This document shows, piece after piece, positions 41,836-45,491 of a DNA stretch of 45,491 nt. Both the position numbers and the translations under genes were made by a program. Each line of letters opens with the position of its first letter. The first letter of the stretch is position 1. The notes beneath the pieces are model-generated. The model did no database searches. It worked only from the letters and a program-made list of their open reading frames with translations, and had not been told where the DNA came from. The DNA is from Lentisphaerae bacterium RIFOXYA12_64_32. GTDB lineage: Bacteria > Verrucomicrobiota > Lentisphaeria > Oligosphaerales > YB12-FULL-65-16. The stretch covers positions 1-45,491 of the forward strand of contig MHBL01000236.1 in NCBI GenBank assembly GCA_001803235.1, read 5' to 3'.

Positions 41836-43497
41836 TCACTGGCCTCTTGTTGCTGACTGATGCACGCGCAGCACATAGAACGCCGATCCGCGCAGGCGGA
41901 GGAGTCGGTTGTAGAGGGTGTCCGGCAGGCGGATCTCGGCCTGGAGATCGAAGGCGGGCGACGGCTCGTTCCTGAGTGTCACCACGTGTGTGGGTGCGAA
42001 CACCGCAATACGGGAGAGGTCGTGATCGTTGAGCGCCACTGAACTCATGTAGGTGTTTCCCTGTGTGCTCGGCCAATAACCGTGGTCGGGAAAACCGATG
42101 AACAGGACGCGCGCACCTCGGAAGTTCGTTTCAACATACTCCTTGACCATATCATGCAGGACGACATACGTGCCCGAGCGCTGCTTGCGGAGTTCGCACT
42201 GAAAGGCGCCGGCCGCGAGTTGCAGGGCCAGGCAGGCCAGGGCGGCGAAGACCAGTCGCCGGGCCGGAGCGTCTGCGGCGGTGCGCCGCCAGGCGAGGGT
42301 GAGCAGACGGCCGATCAGCAGAAAGGCGGGGATCAGGGGGGCGGTCAGGTAGCGGCCGATCATAACTTCCGGTATGCGTGGATAGGCGGCCAGGATCAGT
42401 GTGCTCAGGAGCAGCCACAGCAGTAGCAGGCGGTCGGCATGCACGGGATCTGGCGCGGGCTCGCGGAGAGCGGATGCGGCGCCTGCGGATCGGCAGGCGA
42501 AGGCTGCCAACCCGCATGCTGCCAGGGGGAATGGCAGCAGCACCTGCAACAGGCCGTACGGCCTGCATCGGGGCGAAGCACTAAACGGCCAGAGTTCAGC
42601 CAGGTTGCCGAGGAGCAAGGTGATGAACGGGCCGGATCCGACCCGGCTCCAGCTGTAACCTGCCGTGGCAGAGGGCGTGCGGTTGCCGAACAGAAAATCC
42701 GGCAACGGCGATTCGGCCAGGTACAGCCACGGCACGTTGACGGCCACCAGGCAGGCGAGCAACGGCAGGAAATGCCGCAGGCTACGCCGGTCACTCCACA
42801 GGCAGTGCAGAAAAATGAGGAACGGCAGCAGTTTTGCCGTTTCCTTGGATCGGAACCCGACCATCGCCACGAGCAGAATCAGCAACTGCCGGAGCACGCT
42901 GCCCCGTGACCATTCCTGCAAGTGCCAGCCGGCACGGCGGTAGCGCATATAGAGGAGAATGGTCAGGCACAGGCAGGTTTCGGCCGCGACCTCGAAATCA
43001 CAGAGCCAAAGCATGCTCATGAAGACCGGTTCGGCGGTGACGAAAAGCAACGGTGCGACCAGGGGCAGGGCCAGCCGCGCGCGACCGGATATCGACGGCT
43101 GATTCTGGTCGTTGCTGCATTCGCGGGCCAGTTGGTGGATCAGCCAGGCCAGTGTCGCGACGACTATGGTCTTGACGACAAAAAACCATGCCGCACAGTC
43201 GCCGAAGAGGGAATAGCCGAGCTTGAATGCAAAGAACTCAACCGGCCGGTAGAGAAACCCCCAGTTGACGGGGAACGGCCGACATATTTCACAGAACAGC
43301 TTAGAGAACCCAACACTCTGCAGCGGCACCATACAGCGGCCGTAGTCGTCGTCGAAAAAGGTCTGACCGTACAGCCAAAAACTGAACCAGCCGCAACCGA
43401 TAGCGAAGACGAACAATCCGGCCAGGGCTTCCGGCTGCAGTCGCGCCAGGTCGATGCCACGGTTGTCGGTTGACGCTGCCTGCGGAGCTTTTGCCAC
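41836..43497 (-). CDS. Multi-pass membrane protein resembling GT-C glycosyltransferases
   Basis: This 553-residue protein has about ten hydrophobic segments. The first periplasmic loop contains QTFFDDDYGRCMVP, an acidic cluster such as GT-C enzymes (PMT/ArnT-like, using lipid-linked sugars) carry in the same place, followed by FLYRPVEFFAFKL. A small C-terminal soluble part (about 460-553) includes VLFIGFPDHGYWPS. I choose GTG 43497, preceded by CAGGAG. The frame runs open to 43782, but that part is unlike the rest. Transfer of a sugar to an envelope lipid or protein is an inference from layout only. Confidence 0.6.
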   Translation of the reverse strand: MAKAPQAASTDNRGIDLARLQPEALAGLFVFAIGCGWFSFWLYGQTFFDDDYGRCMVPLQSVGFSKLFCEICRPFPVNWGFLYRPVEFFAFKLGYSLFGDCAAWFFVVKTIVVATLAWLIHQLARECSNDQNQPSISGRARLALPLVAPLLFVTAEPVFMSMLWLCDFEVAAETCLCLTILLYMRYRRAGWHLQEWSRGSVLRQLLILLVAMVGFRSKETAKLLPFLIFLHCLWSDRRSLRHFLPLLACLVAVNVPWLYLAESPLPDFLFGNRTPSATAGYSWSRVGSGPFITLLLGNLAELWPFSASPRCRPYGLLQVLLPFPLAACGLAAFACRSAGAASALREPAPDPVHADRLLLLWLLLSTLILAAYPRIPEVMIGRYLTAPLIPAFLLIGRLLTLAWRRTAADAPARRLVFAALACLALQLAAGAFQCELRKQRSGTYVVLHDMVKEYVETNFRGARVLFIGFPDHGYWPSTQGNTYMSSVALNDHDLSRIAVFAPTHVVTLRNEPSPAFDLQAEIRLPDTLYNRLLRLRGSAFYVLRVHQSATRGQ

Positions 43498-43800
43498 GAT
43501 GAACTCCTGAGGGGGGGCGTCAGTTCGCGAAGGACTCGTCGAGCTACGCGAGGTTGAAATTGGTCTTGGCGATCTGCTGGCTGCCCGCGGTGCTGGCGAT
43601 TCAGGACAGTTTCCAGCCGCGTGTTTGGTGCGGTGGGTTGCCAGGTGGCGGCCTTCACCGGCCAACTCCACCGCGAGGGTCTGTACTGCCTGACGGCGCG
43701 CCTCGATGCGCGCACCGAAGTCAAGGAGAAAATCCAACCCGTGCGAGTAGATATGGTATAGTGCCGAACATTTGGGAGTCAAGTTCGCCGGGTGATTTTC
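43498..43800 (+). pseudogene. Possible coding remnant, unidentified
   Basis: On the plus strand one frame gives LKLVLAICWLPAVLAIQDSF. After a shift another gives QVAAFTGQLHREGLYCLTAR ending at a stop near 43759. Amino-acid composition looks protein-like, but neither piece has a ribosome-binding site or a recognisable family. I cannot identify it. Confidence 0.25.
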
Positions 43801-43807
43801 GGGGTAA

Positions 43808-43886
43808 TGCGTCAGTGGCGGGTGGAGATAGGGTCGAAGGTTGACCGGGGCTGGCGCCTAGAGTGGTCGGAGCGGCTCGCTCCGAC
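43808..43886. repeat. Dispersed repeat words and a three-base-loop hairpin
   Basis: TGCGTCAGTGGCGGGTG (43808-43824) is identical to the outer arm of the long hairpin at 36580-36713. Next, GTCGGAGCG-GCT-CGCTCCGAC (43866-43886) is a perfect 9-bp stem, similar in words (AGAGTGG, GGCTCGCTCC) to the complement of 2924-2950. The rest of the gap to 44056 is GC-rich with no gene seen. Confidence 0.55.
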
Positions 43887-44056
43887 ACCCGCGGGACCGG
43901 GCCGGTCGTGTTCCCGGCCCTCCATCCGCGGGATGCCCCATCCAATGCTCCCGGCGCCGTGTCGCCATGCAGGCTGAAGGTGAAGGCCGGACATCAACGG
44001 GATGCGGCTCCGTCATCGGCGGCGAGCAACATGGGAACTTCGGTCGGAGGACGGTC

Positions 44057-45256
44057 TCAGTACCGCCCGTACTCCTGGATGGCGGCCATGAGCAGGCGCA
44101 TGCCGGAGAGGCGCGAGCCGTTGTTGATGCTGCCCGCGGTGGTATAGACCAGGCCCTTGCTGTCGCGCACCATGTCGACATCGCGCAGGAACTCCGCGAC
44201 CATGTTCACTTCCTCGTTGCGGCTGAACGTGAACGGGGCGAGTTGGCCGTGGATGACGGCCTGCGGCAGGTGGCGCCGAATGTCAGCTGGCATGACGTTG
44301 GGGCTGAAATTGACGCCGTTCAGGTTCAGCGTGCCCAGCACAGGCAGCAGGTGTCCCATGTCCGAGTCGGAGTGTTGGTAGCGCGAGTCGCCCGGTTTCG
44401 GACTGTAGCGCTCAAACACTGCTTTTAGGATAGGCCAGCCGAAGAACTCGTACATTTCCGCGTTCAGCATAGCGCAGTTGTCATCCGCCCAGCCCCAGCC
44501 GTGCGGGGCTGTCTCCGGGGTATAGCCCGCTTCCTCGTCGAGGATGCGGGCGCGCTCGAGCAGGGCGCGCAGGATGACGTCGCGGTAGCGTGCGGCCAGT
44601 GCCGGGTTGTCCATGATCAGGAAGATCAGTTTTTCAACACCGAAGATCGACATGGCGAACGTGATCGGCCCGCGCTGACCACGGTAGAGCGGCGGCTTGA
44701 CCCCGAGCGCCTTGAGCCGCTCCTTCTCCTGCGTCCAGTTGGGCGGCAGCATGAACTCGCGCAGGTTCGCGAGGCGCGTCTCGACCCGATCAAGGAGCGA
44801 CGCCAGGTCTTCCTCCGTCTCGGCGGCGGGGAAGAGCCAGTAGGACATGGACTCTTCGTGCCACTGGTTGCGGGCTTCGAAGAGCTCCCACAGCTCTTTG
44901 ACGTGCGGCCACTGGCGGTCGGTCGGCGCGGCGGTTTGCTCGGACAGTAGCCGGCGGCCGACGATCTTCTCCGCCTTGTCGTTGTAGCGTCGCGCCAGGT
45001 CGAGGCGCCATGCCGCGTCGTGGTAGAGCCGGTGCCAGTCCTCGGGGACGTCCAGTTCGGCGAACACGCACTCGTTCCCCATGCGAATGCCCAGTGGCAC
45101 CTGCGGGCAGTCCGGGGCAAAGGCATTCTTCCGCGCCTTGTCCTCGTCAGCCCAGAACGTGTCGAGATCGAGCGGGGCCAGGCCGCCCGCGCGCTGTGCC
45201 TTTTCGGCGAGCTTCTCGGCCAGGCGGATGTGTTCTTCTTTGAGGTGAACGCTCAT
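44057..45256 (-). CDS. Uroporphyrinogen decarboxylase-like (URO-D superfamily) protein
   Basis: This 399-residue protein resembles the URO-D/methyltransferase-A-like group common in Lentisphaerota and related bacteria, where it lies beside sugar genes and is unlikely to make haem. Landmarks are GPITFAMSIFGVEKLIF, PHGWGWADDNCAMLN, EFFGWPILKAVFERY, RYQHSDSDMGHLLPVLGTL and an NGVNFSPN motif. In superfamily methyltransferases a late His/Asp/Cys set binds zinc. Here HSDSDMGH is a candidate part of the site. ATG 45256 is preceded by AAGGAG. Substrate unknown. Next to a GH71 gene and a membrane GT-like gene on the same strand. Confidence 0.72.
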   Translation of the reverse strand: MSVHLKEEHIRLAEKLAEKAQRAGGLAPLDLDTFWADEDKARKNAFAPDCPQVPLGIRMGNECVFAELDVPEDWHRLYHDAAWRLDLARRYNDKAEKIVGRRLLSEQTAAPTDRQWPHVKELWELFEARNQWHEESMSYWLFPAAETEEDLASLLDRVETRLANLREFMLPPNWTQEKERLKALGVKPPLYRGQRGPITFAMSIFGVEKLIFLIMDNPALAARYRDVILRALLERARILDEEAGYTPETAPHGWGWADDNCAMLNAEMYEFFGWPILKAVFERYSPKPGDSRYQHSDSDMGHLLPVLGTLNLNGVNFSPNVMPADIRRHLPQAVIHGQLAPFTFSRNEEVNMVAEFLRDVDMVRDSKGLVYTTAGSINNGSRLSGMRLLMAAIQEYGRY

Positions 45257-45300
45257 GGTAACTCCTTGCTGCCGTCGTCGGCGTGGTGCGGGGACAGGAG

Positions 45301-45337
45301 GTTTCAGGTGTCAGGTTTCGACCCGTGCGGGTGAGTC
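45301..45337. repeat. ACACTGAA-type repeat joined to a terminal-repeat-like sequence
   Basis: GTTTCAGGTGTCAGGTTTC (45301-45319) is the complement of the word set at 23916-23944. It runs directly into CGACCCGTGCGGGTGAGTC (45319-45337), which matches the terminal repeat of the 952-1200 element at 17 of 19 positions. Confidence 0.55.
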
Positions 45338-45388
45338 CGCCCTCGCGGAGAGATGGCGTGCCCCGGCTGGGATGCGTTCGAGCGCGCG

Positions 45389-45491
45389 GTGGCTCGGCGC
45401 GTCCCGCGCCGAAGCGGGGTGCGTCGGCCGGTCCCCGGCCGAGGGCCTCGGGCCGGGACGGCCCCGAGCACCCTGCTGCGGTCCCAGAGGT
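45389..45491. repeat. Dispersed GC-rich hairpin repeat, third core copy (cut by window end)
   Basis: Complementary in orientation to the cores at 1038-1158 and 10651-10799. Contains CGGCGCG-TCC-CGCGCCG (45395-45411), CGGCCGG-TCC-CCGGCCG and a CTCGGGCCG/CGGCCCCGAG stem around GGA. With the terminal-repeat-like sequence at 45319-45337 it looks like another full element continuing beyond the window. Confidence 0.65.

Noticed and set aside
41836..43782. Longer membrane protein starting at 43782
   Set aside because: The first 95 residues lack conserved character and cover possible remnant DNA. GTG 43497 has CAGGAG upstream and begins just before the first membrane segment.

Overview
The window is high-GC bacterial DNA of the kind seen in the PVC superphylum. 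Lentisphaerota is my best guess, with Kiritimatiellota or Planctomycetota possible. The clues are a prepilin-like protein with an H-X9-DG motif, a GntR-LacI fusion regulator, a URO-D-like protein of the type common beside sugar genes in that group, many glycoside hydrolases (GH) without SusC/SusD, and intergenic regions full of GC-rich hairpin repeats. I see no rRNA, tRNA or CRISPR array. The phylum assignment is inference.

Layout: (1) 80-867, a Phd/VapC-type toxin-antitoxin pair with its own promoter. (2) 868-1337, a MITE-like element (952-1200) with terminal inverted repeats, plus short repeats. (3) 1338-5097, minus strand: a neutral-ceramidase-like hydrolase and ilvB, the latter preceded by a promoter, a leader and an intrinsic-terminator-like attenuator. 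(4) 5258-26297, plus strand: a 21-kb colinear sugar-degradation locus. In order it holds a GH2, two GH36-like alpha-galactosidases, a GH127 beta-L-arabinofuranosidase, an unassigned six-hairpin glycosidase, a GH28-like beta-helix enzyme, a beta-helix/beta-propeller fusion, an unassigned TIM-barrel protein, a decayed GH36 fragment, a RhaT-type rhamnose transporter and a LacI-family regulator. A perfect 20-bp palindrome with a LacI-type core (AAACGTTT) sits just before the first gene. (5) 26379-33927: a secreted 1602-residue GH2-like protein with a decayed partial paralogue behind it and a very short prepilin-like gene in front. These are divergent from a GntR-LacI regulator, with well-formed back-to-back promoters. 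(6) 34136-36481: a GH38 alpha-mannosidase. (7) 36580-40032: an Rhs C-terminal tip carrying a probable GHH-type HNH nuclease toxin, a WG-repeat protein likely to be its immunity protein, a UPF0175/DUF3368 toxin-antitoxin pair and a second Rhs scrap. (8) 40203-45256, minus strand: a frameshifted GH71 gene, a multi-pass membrane protein resembling GT-C glycosyltransferases, and a URO-D-like gene.

How the genes fit together: the large locus reads as intracellular breakdown of galactose-, arabinose- and rhamnose-containing pectic fragments (rhamnogalacturonan-like) under one LacI-type repressor. Substrate and control are inferred from family content, not shown. The rest of the window is accessory: toxin-antitoxin pairs, polymorphic-toxin remnants, pseudogenes of glycosidases and several families of dispersed hairpin repeats, which together suggest frequent rearrangement.
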